Shown: positions 36,000-45,170 of the stretch, one piece after another
Layout: the number at the start of each line of letters is the position of its first letter
Position numbering within the stretch: position 1 is the stretch's first letter
Source: Helicobacter fennelliae
GTDB taxonomy: Bacteria > Campylobacterota > Campylobacteria > Campylobacterales > Helicobacteraceae
Direction of reading: 5' to 3'
NCBI RefSeq assembly: GCF_900451005.1
Contig: NZ_UGIB01000001.1
Span: 2,019,010 to 2,083,009, forward strand
DNA length: 64,000 bases
Made by a program: the position numbers and the translations under genes
Notes under the pieces: model-generated
The model's database searches: none
Told to the model about the DNA's origin: nothing
Seen by the model: the letters and a program-made list of their open reading frames with translations, nothing else

Positions 36000-36130
36000 A
36001 AAGACATGACAAAGTGGATTCTCTTTTGCTTCGTCCTATCGTCCTCGCAATGACAAACTCGCCCCCTCAATTGCGAGCAAAATTGAAAAATTTGCGTGGC
36101 AATCCATAGAATCTACTTTTAGATTCTAGA
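36000..36130. repeat. Dispersed repeat block next to the SUMF1 fragment
   Basis: Contains AAGACATGAC, GCTTCGTCCTATCGTCCTCG CAATGAC and CGTGGCAATCCATAGAATC, the same segments as in the spacer at 7045-7125 and, inverted, at 30433-30520. It abuts the truncation point of the SUMF1 gene and is followed by an AAATCCTCT element. Confidence 0.65.
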
Positions 36131-36158
36131 TTCTATGCAAACACAAAAGAGTGTAAAG

Positions 36159-36327
36159 AAATCCTCTATTTTTAGGCAGATTTTGGGGTTGTGTAGAAAT
36201 TTTTAGACAAGCAAAAACACAAAAAAGTGTAACATAGAAGTTCATCACAGGCTAAAAATTTCAAACTCCCTGAAATATGGCTTCTCAAGCAAAACCCTAA
36301 AGTTGCATAGCAAAAAAGAGAGGATTT
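36159..36327. repeat. Small inverted-repeat element, copy 2 (MITE-like)
   Basis: A 169-nt unit with ends AAATCCTCTATTTTTAGGCA and the inverted AGCAAAAAAGAGAGGATTT. Its interior (GTTGTGTAGAAATTTTTAG, AAGCAAAAACACAAAAAAGT, GGCTAAAAATTTCAAACTCC, ATGGCTTCTCAAGCAAA) matches copy 3 at 40931-41098, in reverse orientation. No coding capacity. Confidence 0.75.
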
Positions 36328-36364
36328 AGATTTTAGATTCTATATAAAATAGAATCTAAAATCT

Positions 36365-39148
36365 TTAAAGCAACTTCCCATAACACCTTATATAAATAAC
36401 TTTAACCAAAGTTGCCAAAAGCATATACAACACCACGCAAGGAATAAGATACCAAAAAAACCAACTTGGCAAAGCAACAAACCCAAGCGCATTAGCAAGC
36501 TGTGTAAATGGTATGATTGTAAGTGCGATAATCCCTGAAAGTGTAAAAAACATCACAGGAGCCGAAGCACTGCTTTGCACAAAAGGAATTTTTGATGTGC
36601 GAAGCATATGGATAATAAGCATTTGCGACCACATAGATTCTATAAACCAGCCCGCTTGAAACATCGCCTCATAGTTTAGCTGCATTGTAGCAAGCATATC
36701 TCCTGCAAAGACATTTACCAAATCATTATACAAAACCCCACCGCTAACAAACATCGGACAGCACACAAAATACATAAAAACATAAGTGCTCCAATCAAAC
36801 ACAGAACTCACAGGTCCAAACCAAAGCATAAAGCTACTTACAGATTTGCTATCCCAATTTTGCGGGGTTTTGAGAATCTCTTTATCGACATTATCCCAAG
36901 GAAGCGACATACAAGAAATATCATAAATCAAATTTAAAATAAGCAAATGCAATGGCATCATCGGAATAAAAGGCAAAAATACCGAAGCCGCAAGCACAGA
37001 GAACATATTTCCAAAATTAGAAGACGCTGTCATTTTGATGTATTTAATCATATTTGCATAGGTTTTGCGCCCCTCGATTATGCCTTCTTCTAGCACCATA
37101 AGATCTTTTTCAAGCAAAATAATATCTGCACTTTCTTTGGCAATATCCACCGCAGAATCTACTGAGATTCCAACATCAGCGATTTTTAGTGCGGGAACGT
37201 CATTTATACCATCGCCCATAAATCCCACAGAATGCCCCAAATCCTGCAATACTTTCACAATCCGAACTTTTTGATCTGGAGAGAGTTTGGCAAATACTTC
37301 AGTCTGTATAGCACAAACTGCAAGCTCTTCATCACTCATTTGCTCAATTTGATGTCCTAAGAGGATTTTATCGCCATTGATTCCGACTTGAAGCCCTACT
37401 TGCTTGCAAATATTTTGCGCGACTTTTGGGTTATCACCTGTAAGCACTTTTGCCATCACTCCATGATCTCTTAGTGCAGTGATGGCAAGTTTGGCACTTG
37501 ATTTGGGTGGATCAAGAAATGCAAGATAGCCAAGTAGCACCATATCGCATTCATCTTTTACCCCAAAAGCCCCAACTTGAGATGGGTTATTTTTTTGTGC
37601 CAATGCGATAACACGGAATCCATCTTTATTTAGATCATCAACAACTTGTAAAATCTCTTGTTTAAGCTCATTGCTCAATGGCTCTAGTTTTGAGTCATAC
37701 TCCACAAAAGAGCAAATACTAAGCATTTCCTCAACTGCGCCTTTTGTAATCATTTGCGTTTTGCCTGATGTATCTTGCACTACCACAGAAAGCCTGCGCC
37801 TTACAAAATCAAATGGCATTTCATCTATTTTTGTATAGTTTTGAGATAAGTCTATAATTTTTGGATTTGCAAGCTCTAGCTCTTCTGTTTTGTTGATGAT
37901 AGCAATATCCATAAGGTTTTTGTAGCCTGTTTGAAAATAGCTATTCAAATACGCATGACGCAAGATTCTGTCATCTTCTTTGCCATGCACATTGATATGG
38001 TATTCAAGCACGACTTCATCTTGAGTGATTGTGCCTGTTTTGTCTGTGCAAAGGATATTTATCGCGCCAAAGCTTTGGATTGCGTTGAGATTTTTGACAA
38101 TGGTTTTTTTCTTTGACATAATCACCGCGCCCTTTGCCAAACAAGTGCTTACAATCATAGGTAACATCTCTGGTGTCAATCCCACTGCAATTGAGATTCC
38201 AAACAATAACGCCTCAAGCCAATCACCCTTTGTGAAGCCATTGACAAAAAACACAATAGGCACCATAATAAGCATAAATCGTATAAGCACCCATGAGACC
38301 TTATTGACGCCTTTTGTGAAATTTGTCTCTGGAGCTTGGCTAGCAACTTCAGAGGCGACACTTCCAAATAAGGTGCTATCGCCTGTGGCTAATACAAGCG
38401 CGCTTCCCTGCCCACTTAGCACATTTGACCCCATAAAAGCAAGATTAGTCCTATCAGTGATAGAATCTATCTTATCCAAAGGCTTGGCTATTTTTTCGAT
38501 AGGTTCGCTCTCACCTGTGAGAGAGGATTGATTGATGAAGAGATCTTTTGCTTCTAAGATTCTCACATCAGCTGGAATCATATCTCCCGCACTCAAAGTA
38601 ACAATATCACCGACAACGACCTTATCCAATGGAATCTCTTTTTTCTTTTCTTCATTATGTTTGTTTTTGCGTATGACAGAACAAGTTGTTGTAATCATTG
38701 AGAGCAATAATTCAGCCGCAGCTCCTGATCGGCTCTCTTGCACAAAACGCAATATCCCAGACAAAAACACCATAGCACAAATAATCACCACAGCCTGAAT
38801 GCTCACTTCATCAGCCCTGCCACAAGATAGAGGCAAAATAATATCCATAAAGCAAGAAACCCCAGCTAATACAAGCAAAATAAGCGTAAATGGATTGATA
38901 AAAGCTTTGAAAAGTTGCGTGCCAAGTGATTGTTTTTTTTGGTGGGTAACGACATTATCACCATATATTTCTCGGCTCGCATATATTGAGCTTTTATTCA
39001 GTCCTGTTTTGGACGCATGGATTAAGCCATTTGAAGATTTATTGAGATATTCAAAAATATTTTCTGCGGTATGCATTGAGGCAAATTCTAGAATTTTGAA
39101 GGTTTTTTTATTGATTTTTTGAGGGTTTTTGATTTTTTTTGTAGTCAT
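36365..39148 (-). CDS. mgtA: Magnesium-translocating P-type ATPase
   Basis: 927 residues. P3B-type layout: phosphorylation motif CTDKTGTIT with Asp near residue 368, TGES in [16 protein letters not shown] in [14 protein letters not shown], and ten membrane segments with [20 protein letters not shown] as in MgtA/MgtB. It imports Mg2+ into the cytoplasm. AAGGAG precedes the ATG. Just upstream lies a 17-codon leader ORF with its own strong ribosome site, suggesting translation-linked control as for MgtL in Salmonella. It is a stand-alone gene. Confidence 0.93.
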   Translation of the reverse strand: MTTKKIKNPQKINKKTFKILEFASMHTAENIFEYLNKSSNGLIHASKTGLNKSSIYASREIYGDNVVTHQKKQSLGTQLFKAFINPFTLILLVLAGVSCFMDIILPLSCGRADEVSIQAVVIICAMVFLSGILRFVQESRSGAAAELLLSMITTTCSVIRKNKHNEEKKKEIPLDKVVVGDIVTLSAGDMIPADVRILEAKDLFINQSSLTGESEPIEKIAKPLDKIDSITDRTNLAFMGSNVLSGQGSALVLATGDSTLFGSVASEVASQAPETNFTKGVNKVSWVLIRFMLIMVPIVFFVNGFTKGDWLEALLFGISIAVGLTPEMLPMIVSTCLAKGAVIMSKKKTIVKNLNAIQSFGAINILCTDKTGTITQDEVVLEYHINVHGKEDDRILRHAYLNSYFQTGYKNLMDIAIINKTEELELANPKIIDLSQNYTKIDEMPFDFVRRRLSVVVQDTSGKTQMITKGAVEEMLSICSFVEYDSKLEPLSNELKQEILQVVDDLNKDGFRVIALAQKNNPSQVGAFGVKDECDMVLLGYLAFLDPPKSSAKLAITALRDHGVMAKVLTGDNPKVAQNICKQVGLQVGINGDKILLGHQIEQMSDEELAVCAIQTEVFAKLSPDQKVRIVKVLQDLGHSVGFMGDGINDVPALKIADVGISVDSAVDIAKESADIILLEKDLMVLEEGIIEGRKTYANMIKYIKMTASSNFGNMFSVLAASVFLPFIPMMPLHLLILNLIYDISCMSLPWDNVDKEILKTPQNWDSKSVSSFMLWFGPVSSVFDWSTYVFMYFVCCPMFVSGGVLYNDLVNVFAGDMLATMQLNYEAMFQAGWFIESMWSQMLIIHMLRTSKIPFVQSSASAPVMFFTLSGIIALTIIPFTQLANALGFVALPSWFFWYLIPCVVLYMLLATLVKVIYIRCYGKLL

Positions 39149-39172
39149 AATAAACTCCTTATGTATTGTTAA

Positions 39173-39226
39173 TTATTCATTTCGGACACCTTTTATCTGT
39201 AAGATTTTCTGCTGATACATAGACAT
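39173..39226 (-). CDS. 17-residue leader peptide upstream of mgtA
   Basis: A tiny ORF encodes MSMYQQKILQIKGVRNE. It has a near-perfect AAGGAGGTT directly before the ATG, better than most long genes here. It ends 24 nt before the mgtA ATG, whose own AAGGAG sits in that gap. Position and size recall the MgtL leader of Salmonella mgtA, but the sequence is not similar and lacks the Pro/Asp run. Function is inferred. Confidence 0.55.
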   Translation of the reverse strand: MSMYQQKILQIKGVRNE

Positions 39227-39419
39227 AACCTCCTTAAGTGTTAAGTTTGTTTCAAGTATTAAAAAACTTGATATTTTAACATTTAATCTATAAAGCAGAA
39301 TCTAAATTAATAATTTTTGAGAATCTTTGTATAGAATCTAATCAGAGAGCAAAATAAAGCGACAACAAGCAGTGCAAAAATAAACGCGCACCAAAATCAA
39401 AGTCAAATAAAACCAAACA

Positions 39420-40796
39420 TCAAGAGTTTGTTTTTTCTAAAATCACCCCACATTCGATATGTTCTGTATGCGGAAATTGATTAAACACCGCAAAATGCAA
39501 GATTTTATGCGAAAGCCCTAGAATCTCAAGATCTTTTTTGAGGCTTAGAGGATTGCAAGAGATATAAATAATATATTGAAAAGAGGCTATAAATTGAAGC
39601 ATTTTGTGATCTTTAATCCCGCTTCGTGGCGGATCGATAAGAATATGCGAGAATCTAAATCGCCCTAAATCAATCCCCCTAAGCCGAAAAAACTCCCGCT
39701 CAAAGCATAATGCCTGTATCGTCTCCTCTCCGCTTAGCCTTGTGTGTGTGATGTTTTTGATATTGTTTGCAAATATGTTTTTTTGTATGATGAGCGCGCA
39801 ACTTTTCACAATCTCTGTGGCAAACACCTGCCTAAAATCACACGCCAAAGCGATACTAAAATTACCATCTCCACAATACATCTCAAGCAAATCCACTCTA
39901 TGATGGGTAATGATATGCGATTTGACAAACTCAATCATTTTTGGATTGGTATAGGCATTTGGCTGAGAAAACCTCCCCTCCTGACGAAAATAAATATACG
40001 ATTTGCCTTGTATGTATATCTCATCAAGTAAAGTATCTTGAGTGAGAATGACTTTTTGCTTTCTACTCCTCCCGATAATATGGGCTTGATTTTTGATTTG
40101 ATTAAACTGATTTGCAAGCTGATTTGTAGGTTGATTATAGTGGTGGTTTTGCATATCTTCATTGATTTTAGCACAAGCTGCAAGCGCGCTTTCTCTCCAT
40201 TGCGTATCAAGCGTTTTGTGATAGATAAGTGTAATCATCACCCCACCATTTAAAGTGCCTAAAACCTCGATTGCATAAAGTTTAGATTCTAGAATCTGAT
40301 TATTATCATTAAGGATTTCAAGCAAGCTTTGCAAGGCGATTTGTATCGCAGGAAGCAAAATCGGACAATGCGTAATTTTGACTCTTTTATTTTCTCCAAA
40401 CGCACTCATCGCTAAAAAAATTTGCATTTTTTGGGTTTGTGGCATTTGTGGCGCATTCTGTGCTTGTGTGGCTCTTTGCGATGTTTGGGCTTGATATGTA
40501 TCGCAAGATTCTTGTTTTTGTTGTTCTTGTTGCTTTTTTTGCCCTTCTTGCTCTTGTTTTTGTTGTTCTTGGTTTGCTACTTGTTGTTGCTTTGATTGGT
40601 TTTTTTGATTTTCATACTTCTCTGTGTGGATTCTAAACTCCGCGCGCGTGCGATAGCCCACATCTGGTGAGTCAAAAATCTCCAAAGAATCCAACCCAAA
40701 AAGTGATTGTATGAAGTTAGATTTATGATTCATTTCATCTTTTATGTTTGCTTTTGAAGTGCAACCACCGCAGATTCCGATCATTTTACAAAACAT
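39420..40796 (-). CDS. trmA: TrmA/RlmD-like uracil-C5 methyltransferase
   Basis: 458 residues. GVGGCxxC-like ICGGCTS at the N-terminus, SAM site LLEMYCGDGNFSIALA, DPPRSGIKD with the expected acid, catalytic Cys in YISCNPLSLKKDL, and the closing FPHTEHIECGVIL match the TrmA family, which makes m5U54 in tRNA. Odd: residues about 63-125 are an almost pure Gln/Glu/Lys/Asn stretch (QQQVANQEQQKQEQEGQKK) inserted after the RTRAEFRIHTE strand, absent from usual family members. A single Fe-S CxxC pair only is visible. A good AAGGAT precedes the ATG. Confidence 0.85.
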   Translation of the reverse strand: MFCKMIGICGGCTSKANIKDEMNHKSNFIQSLFGLDSLEIFDSPDVGYRTRAEFRIHTEKYENQKNQSKQQQVANQEQQKQEQEGQKKQQEQQKQESCDTYQAQTSQRATQAQNAPQMPQTQKMQIFLAMSAFGENKRVKITHCPILLPAIQIALQSLLEILNDNNQILESKLYAIEVLGTLNGGVMITLIYHKTLDTQWRESALAACAKINEDMQNHHYNQPTNQLANQFNQIKNQAHIIGRSRKQKVILTQDTLLDEIYIQGKSYIYFRQEGRFSQPNAYTNPKMIEFVKSHIITHHRVDLLEMYCGDGNFSIALACDFRQVFATEIVKSCALIIQKNIFANNIKNITHTRLSGEETIQALCFEREFFRLRGIDLGRFRFSHILIDPPRSGIKDHKMLQFIASFQYIIYISCNPLSLKKDLEILGLSHKILHFAVFNQFPHTEHIECGVILEKTNS

Positions 40797-41200
40797 TTTT
40801 ATCCTTTGTTATATTTCAAATTTGATTTTTGGATTCTTAGAATCTAAAAATCAAAAAGTGGATTGCCACGCAGTTTTACAACTGCTCGCAATGACAAATT
40901 AAAATCTAGAATCTAATTTCCAGAGAATCTAAATCCTCTCTTTTTTGCTATGCGCTCATTGGGCTTTGCTTGAGAAGCCATATTTTAGGGAGTTTGAAAT
41001 TTTTAGCCTGCGATGAACGCTTATGTTACATTTTTTGTGTTTTTGCTTGCCTAAAAATTTCTACACAACCCTAAAATCTGCTTAAAAATAGAGGATTTCT
41101 TTACACTTTTTTTGTGTTTGCATAGATTCTAAATTCCAAATTATCTCACAAATAAACTTTATTACAAATAATAAGATTTCTTACAGAATCTAACTCATAA
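40797..41200. other. Spacer of dispersed repeats between trmA and htpG
   Basis: About 400 nt without genes. It holds a short repeat GATTGCCACGCAG and GCTCGCAATGACAAA (40858-40902), several AGAATCT motifs, and the whole copy 3 of the AAATCCTCT element. The last 80 nt form the htpG control region, listed separately. Confidence 0.55.
40931..41098. repeat. Small inverted-repeat element, copy 3 (MITE-like)
   Basis: A 168-nt unit from AAATCCTCTCTTTTTTGCTA to TTAAAAATAGAGGATTT. It is the reverse complement of copy 2 in its interior, with scattered differences (for example GCGATGAACGCTTATG against CATAGAAGTTCATC). It lies upstream of htpG. Confidence 0.75.
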
Positions 41201-41255
41201 AAGTTTATACTATATCTATAAAGTTTATACATATTTATCAATTCAATGCTATAAT
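41201..41255 (+). promoter_or_regulatory. htpG promoter with a tandem operator-like repeat
   Basis: TATAAT lies at 41250-41255, 28 nt before the ATG. Upstream, AAGTTTATAC occurs twice at 41201-41210 and 41221-41230, exactly 20 nt apart, so both copies lie on the same helix face. The following ten bases are also similar (TATATCTATA, ATATTTATCA). This is a plausible binding site for a heat-shock repressor such as HspR or HrcA, though it does not match the CIRCE or HAIR consensus I remember. Confidence 0.5.
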
Positions 41256-41282
41256 TGCCAAAATTTTTATAAAGGATAACCT

Positions 41283-43142
41283 ATGAGTAGCAAAAAACAT
41301 ACTTTTCAAACCGAAATCAAACAACTTTTGGATTTAATGATCCATTCGTTGTATTCTAATAAAGAGATTTTCTTGCGAGAGCTTATAAGCAACGCATCTG
41401 ACGCGCTTGATAAGCTAAATTACCTCACCATTAGTGATGACAATTACAAAAACATCACCTTCAATCCACGCATTGATATTTCATTTGATGAGAAAAAATC
41501 CATTCTGCGTATTAGTGATTCTGGGCTTGGAATGGACGAGCAAGACCTTATCCAAAATCTAGGGACAATCGCAAAATCTGGCACAAAAAGCTTTCTCAAC
41601 GCACTTAGTGGCGATGCCAAAAAAGATTCTGCATTAATCGGGCAGTTTGGCGTTGGATTCTATTCAGCATTTATGGTCGCCCAAAAAATAGTCGTAACCA
41701 CCAAAAAAGCAGGGCTTGACAAAGCATACAGCTGGATAAGCGATGGAAGTGGCGAATACGAAATAACACCCTGCAAAAAAGACTCTTTTGGGACAGAGAT
41801 TACACTTTTTTTAAAAGATGATGACAAAAAATTCGCAAATCGCTGGGAGATAGAATCTATCATCAAAAAATACTCCGAACACATCGCATTTCCTATATTT
41901 TTGAGCTATGAAGAAACAAAATTTGAGGGTGAAGGCGAAAACAAAAAAGAGATAAAAGAGCAAAAATGCGAGCAGCTCAACACCGCAAAAGCAATCTGGA
42001 AAACCCCAAAAAATGAGCTCAAAGACGAGGATTATAAAGAATTTTACAAAAGCTTCGCTCACGATAATAGCGAGCCTTTAAGCTGGATTCACACAAAAGT
42101 CGAGGGGACTTTAGAATACAGCACATTATTTTTTATTCCAAGCGTCGCACCATTTGATTTGTATCGTGTGGATTATCAATCCGGCGTCAAACTCTATGTC
42201 AAACGCGTATTTATCACTGATGATGACAAAGAATTGCTTCCGCAGTATTTGCGATTTGTGCGAGGGGTGATTGATAGCGAGGATTTGCCACTGAATGTGA
42301 GTCGCGAGATCTTGCAGCAAAACAAGATTCTAGCCAATATCAAATCCGCCTCAACAAAAAAGATTCTAGCTGAAATCGCCACTCTTTCCAAAGATAAGCA
42401 AAAATACGACACTTTCTATACGCAATTTGGCAAAGTGCTAAAAGAAGGGCTTTATGCGGACTTTGAAAACAAAGATAAGATTCTAGATCTTTTGCGGTTT
42501 GATACCCAAACCAAAGAGAATCTAAGCCTCAAAGACTATAAAGATTCTATGCCAAAAGATCAAAAAAGTATCTATTATCTCATCGGCGAAAACAAAGACT
42601 TACTCAAAGCAAGCCCGATTTTAGAAAAATACGCCAAAAAGGGCTTTGAAGTGATTTTGCTAAGCGATGAGATTGATGGATTTGTGATGCCAAATGTGGG
42701 CGAATTTGACAAAACCCCGCTCAAAGACGCCACAGGATCTGAAGCACTCAAAGAGCTTGGCGAAACAAAGATCGATGAAAAAGTCAAAAAAGAATTCCAA
42801 CCCATAATCGACAGCTTCAAAGAGGCATTAGGCGATGAGATAAAAGATGTCGAGCTTAGCGATGATCTGACTTCTCCTATCGCGCTTGTGGGAGAAGAGC
42901 AAAACGCGATGATGGCAAACCTTATGCGTCAAATGGGACAAGAGCCACCAAAAGCCAAAAAAACAATCCAAATCAACATCTCTCATGAGATTTTCAAAAA
43001 ACTCCAAAAAGCAGATTCTGCCAAAGTCAAAGAGATAGCCCATGTTTTGTTTGATTGTGCGAATCTACTAGAATCTGGAAATATGCAAAACGCAAAAGAT
43101 TTTAGCACCCGACTCAATGCAATCATCATCGAAGCACTTTGA
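41283..43142 (+). CDS. htpG: Chaperone HtpG (Hsp90)
   Basis: 619 residues, typical length. The ATPase N-domain has IFLRELISNASDALDKL, ISDSGLGMDEQDL and the lid IGQFGVGFYSAFMVA. The middle domain has SRVFITDD-like VKRVFITDDDKELLPQYLRFVRGV and DSEDLPLNVSREILQ, and the C-domain ends in RLNAIIIEAL. It folds proteins under stress. AAAGGA precedes the ATG. The last 58 nt of this gene are present a second time at 46003-46060 as part of a duplication. Confidence 0.97.
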   Translation: MSSKKHTFQTEIKQLLDLMIHSLYSNKEIFLRELISNASDALDKLNYLTISDDNYKNITFNPRIDISFDEKKSILRISDSGLGMDEQDLIQNLGTIAKSGTKSFLNALSGDAKKDSALIGQFGVGFYSAFMVAQKIVVTTKKAGLDKAYSWISDGSGEYEITPCKKDSFGTEITLFLKDDDKKFANRWEIESIIKKYSEHIAFPIFLSYEETKFEGEGENKKEIKEQKCEQLNTAKAIWKTPKNELKDEDYKEFYKSFAHDNSEPLSWIHTKVEGTLEYSTLFFIPSVAPFDLYRVDYQSGVKLYVKRVFITDDDKELLPQYLRFVRGVIDSEDLPLNVSREILQQNKILANIKSASTKKILAEIATLSKDKQKYDTFYTQFGKVLKEGLYADFENKDKILDLLRFDTQTKENLSLKDYKDSMPKDQKSIYYLIGENKDLLKASPILEKYAKKGFEVILLSDEIDGFVMPNVGEFDKTPLKDATGSEALKELGETKIDEKVKKEFQPIIDSFKEALGDEIKDVELSDDLTSPIALVGEEQNAMMANLMRQMGQEPPKAKKTIQINISHEIFKKLQKADSAKVKEIAHVLFDCANLLESGNMQNAKDFSTRLNAIIIEAL

Positions 43143-43451
43143 TAGATTCTACAAAATAAACTCAAGATAATGGCAAGCAATAAATAACTTGCCATTCTAA
43201 AGGGTGCGTAAAGCACGACTAAAGAATCCATAATCCAAACTAGAATCTATTTTAGATTCTAGATTTTCTTCACACTTTTTTGTATTTGCATAGAATCTAA
43301 TTTTTGTCGTCATTACTTAAGCATTAGCGTGCAATCCAAGATTTACAGAATCTATTTTAGATTCTGTGTTTTTGGATTCTTCACTTGTTTCACTCACTTA
43401 AATGAGCTTACTTTTGACTATCACTTAGAATGACAAGCAAAACTTAATGTG
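43085..43451. repeat. Duplicated segment A, left copy (htpG 3' end and spacer)
   Basis: About 367 nt nearly identical to 46003-46370, with a few differences (for example G/C at 43203/46121, a short divergent run near 43365, G/A and C/T near 43415-43425). It covers the last 58 nt of htpG, the following spacer with a repeat palindrome around TAGAATCTATTTTAGATTCT, and the last codons of the nhaC frame on the other strand. It ends in TGTG, where it joins segment B. Confidence 0.9.
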
Positions 43452-43866
43452 ATGAAGTAGATTGGGCAGTTGATGTGGGCGATTCTTGTGATTCTTGTGA
43501 TTCTTGTGATTCTTGTGATTCTTGTGTAGAATCTGTCGCAGAATCTATTGTAGGCGTTTGGAGTTGTGCTGAATCTTGTGTATCAAGGCTTTGAGTAGAA
43601 GTGTTGCTAGAGCCACTAGTAGCAGGAGTGGTAGCAGAAGCAGAAAAAGTTATAGGCTCTTTGAGTGTGATTTTTTTGATAAGCTTTGCATTTCTAAAAA
43701 TCATATACCCGATGATAAGATTGCGCTTATAATCAACGATTTCAACCACATCTGCATCTTGTGGAATCCCCTCTAATGCGCTATTTTGCGATGTGCTTGC
43801 TTGGGCTATTTGGATTGGGCTTGCAAGCAATACCAAACATTGACATATCAATATAACTACTCTCAT
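43444..43866 (-). pseudogene. Truncated copy of the SQE-repeat exported protein
   Basis: 140 residues identical in the N-terminal 138 or so to the 215-residue protein at 47886-48533, including the signal peptide and the SQE repeats. The frame ends right after the junction TGTG, giving STSSH. The C-terminal third (QYEKQLSS onward) and the nhaC gene that follows in the intact copy are missing. It still has the same upstream promoter region, so a shortened product may be made. Confidence 0.8.
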
Positions 43867-44035
43867 TTTATGTATCCTTCCGCTTTTATTTCCACTCTCA
43901 TTATTGACTTATTAAATGTAGAATTTAATGCAAAATCTCAAACTAAAAGTATATAATACAAATTTTTAAATACACCAGAATTTAAAGGAGATTTTATGCA
44001 TTATATCAAAACAGCAAACGCCCCAGAAGCTATCG
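43448..44035. repeat. Duplicated segment B, left copy (exported-protein gene to ridA start)
   Basis: 588 nt that appear identical by eye to 48115-48702. It includes the N-terminal part of the exported-protein gene, the divergent promoter region with GTATATAATAC, the ridA ribosome site TTTAAAGGAG and the first 13 ridA codons, ending at GAAGCTATCG. After this point the left copy switches to unrelated DNA. Confidence 0.9.
43996..44035 (+). pseudogene. ridA: ridA 5' stub
   Basis: Thirteen codons (MHYIKTANAPEAI) of ridA with its ribosome site, after which the sequence continues in frame as ANAWVMDFAGVLSPNATKD for about 38 further codons into the esterase ATG. The intact ridA is at 48663. The frame stays open through the whole esterase gene, so a fused product with an unusual N-terminus is possible, although the esterase has its own start. 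Confidence 0.8.
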
Positions 44036-44148
44036 CAAATGCTTGGGTTATGGATTTTGCTGGAGTTTTATCGCCTAACGCTACAAAAGATACAAACAAG
44101 CGAAATTTTGCTAGAATTGTGGCTTTTACAATTTTTAGGAATCTTAAA

Positions 44149-45084
44149 ATGAAATATTTATTCATTATTGCTATGGTGTTTATATTAAGCGCAAGTGGTT
44201 TAGTAGCAAAACCAAGCAACACCATTACAAAATTAGACACCAAAACCACAGAGCTTTTTGACATTCACACAGCACAACTCCACGCAAATAACACGATTTA
44301 TGCCATTACCATAAGCAAAATTAAATCGCCCAAAACGCAACCAAAAAAATATAGAATCTTCTATATGCTTGATGGCAACGGACATTTGCCAATAGCCCTA
44401 AACGCGCTTGCTAAGGAGTATTGCAAGAAAGACTTTTTATGCGATGAACTCGATTATGTGCTTCTTGTTGGCATAGGCTATGGTGAAAAATATGCCAAGA
44501 TAGCATTTCCACCATTAAGAACGAGGGATTACACGCCAAGTATTCCAAAAGAGTTGCTCGATTCTATGGATAATAAGCAAAACTTCCTTAATGGCGGTGG
44601 AGCGCAAAATTTCTTAGAATCTTTCGTGCAAACAATTATCCCATTTGTAAAATCACATATAACACAATCAAATTTGGAGTTAAGCAAAGAGTGTGGCATT
44701 TTTGGGCATAGCTTTGGTGGGCTTTTTGTGCTTTATGCCTTGAGTAACGCTACAAACGATTTTAATCATTTTTATGCCATTTCGCCATCGCTTTGGTGGG
44801 GAAATGGCGAATTTATAGGGCAAAATAGAGCGATTGATTTTGCGGATATTGAGGGAGATTCTATAACTTTATGGATTATGCAAGATACGCCAAAAAATCC
44901 ACAAACTCAAACGATTAACAAAGAAAATCCGCGTGGCAAGGCAAAAATTAACACTAAAGAATTAGCAACTCTCATACAATCACAAAGCAATATAACACCA
45001 CACTACAAAGCATTTCAAGGATATACGCACGGCTCTGTCGTTGTGCCCGCGTTTTTAGAAGCGATTAGGGATTTTGCTAAATAA
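44149..45084 (+). CDS. Secreted alpha/beta-hydrolase esterase (siderophore-esterase-like)
   Basis: 311 residues. Signal peptide MKYLFIIAMVFILSASGLVA, then an esterase D/IroE-like alpha/beta hydrolase: YRIFYMLDGNGHLPIAL, the nucleophile Ser in IFGHSFGGLFVLYAL, and the catalytic His in YKAFQGYTHGSVVVPAF. Proteins of this group cleave trilactone siderophores such as enterobactin in the periplasm (Cee in Campylobacter, IroE), or other esters. AGGA lies 9 nt before the ATG. It is the first gene of a 2-kb block embedded between duplicated htpG/ridA sequences, and the frame also runs upstream into the ridA stub. Confidence 0.8.
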   Translation: MKYLFIIAMVFILSASGLVAKPSNTITKLDTKTTELFDIHTAQLHANNTIYAITISKIKSPKTQPKKYRIFYMLDGNGHLPIALNALAKEYCKKDFLCDELDYVLLVGIGYGEKYAKIAFPPLRTRDYTPSIPKELLDSMDNKQNFLNGGGAQNFLESFVQTIIPFVKSHITQSNLELSKECGIFGHSFGGLFVLYALSNATNDFNHFYAISPSLWWGNGEFIGQNRAIDFADIEGDSITLWIMQDTPKNPQTQTINKENPRGKAKINTKELATLIQSQSNITPHYKAFQGYTHGSVVVPAFLEAIRDFAK

Positions 45085-45170
45085 ATATGCTTAATAATCC
45101 AAAATAGTAGTGTGATTTGACGCAAAATAAAGTGTGTTCTTATGACGCATTTTTAATTTTGATACACTCA

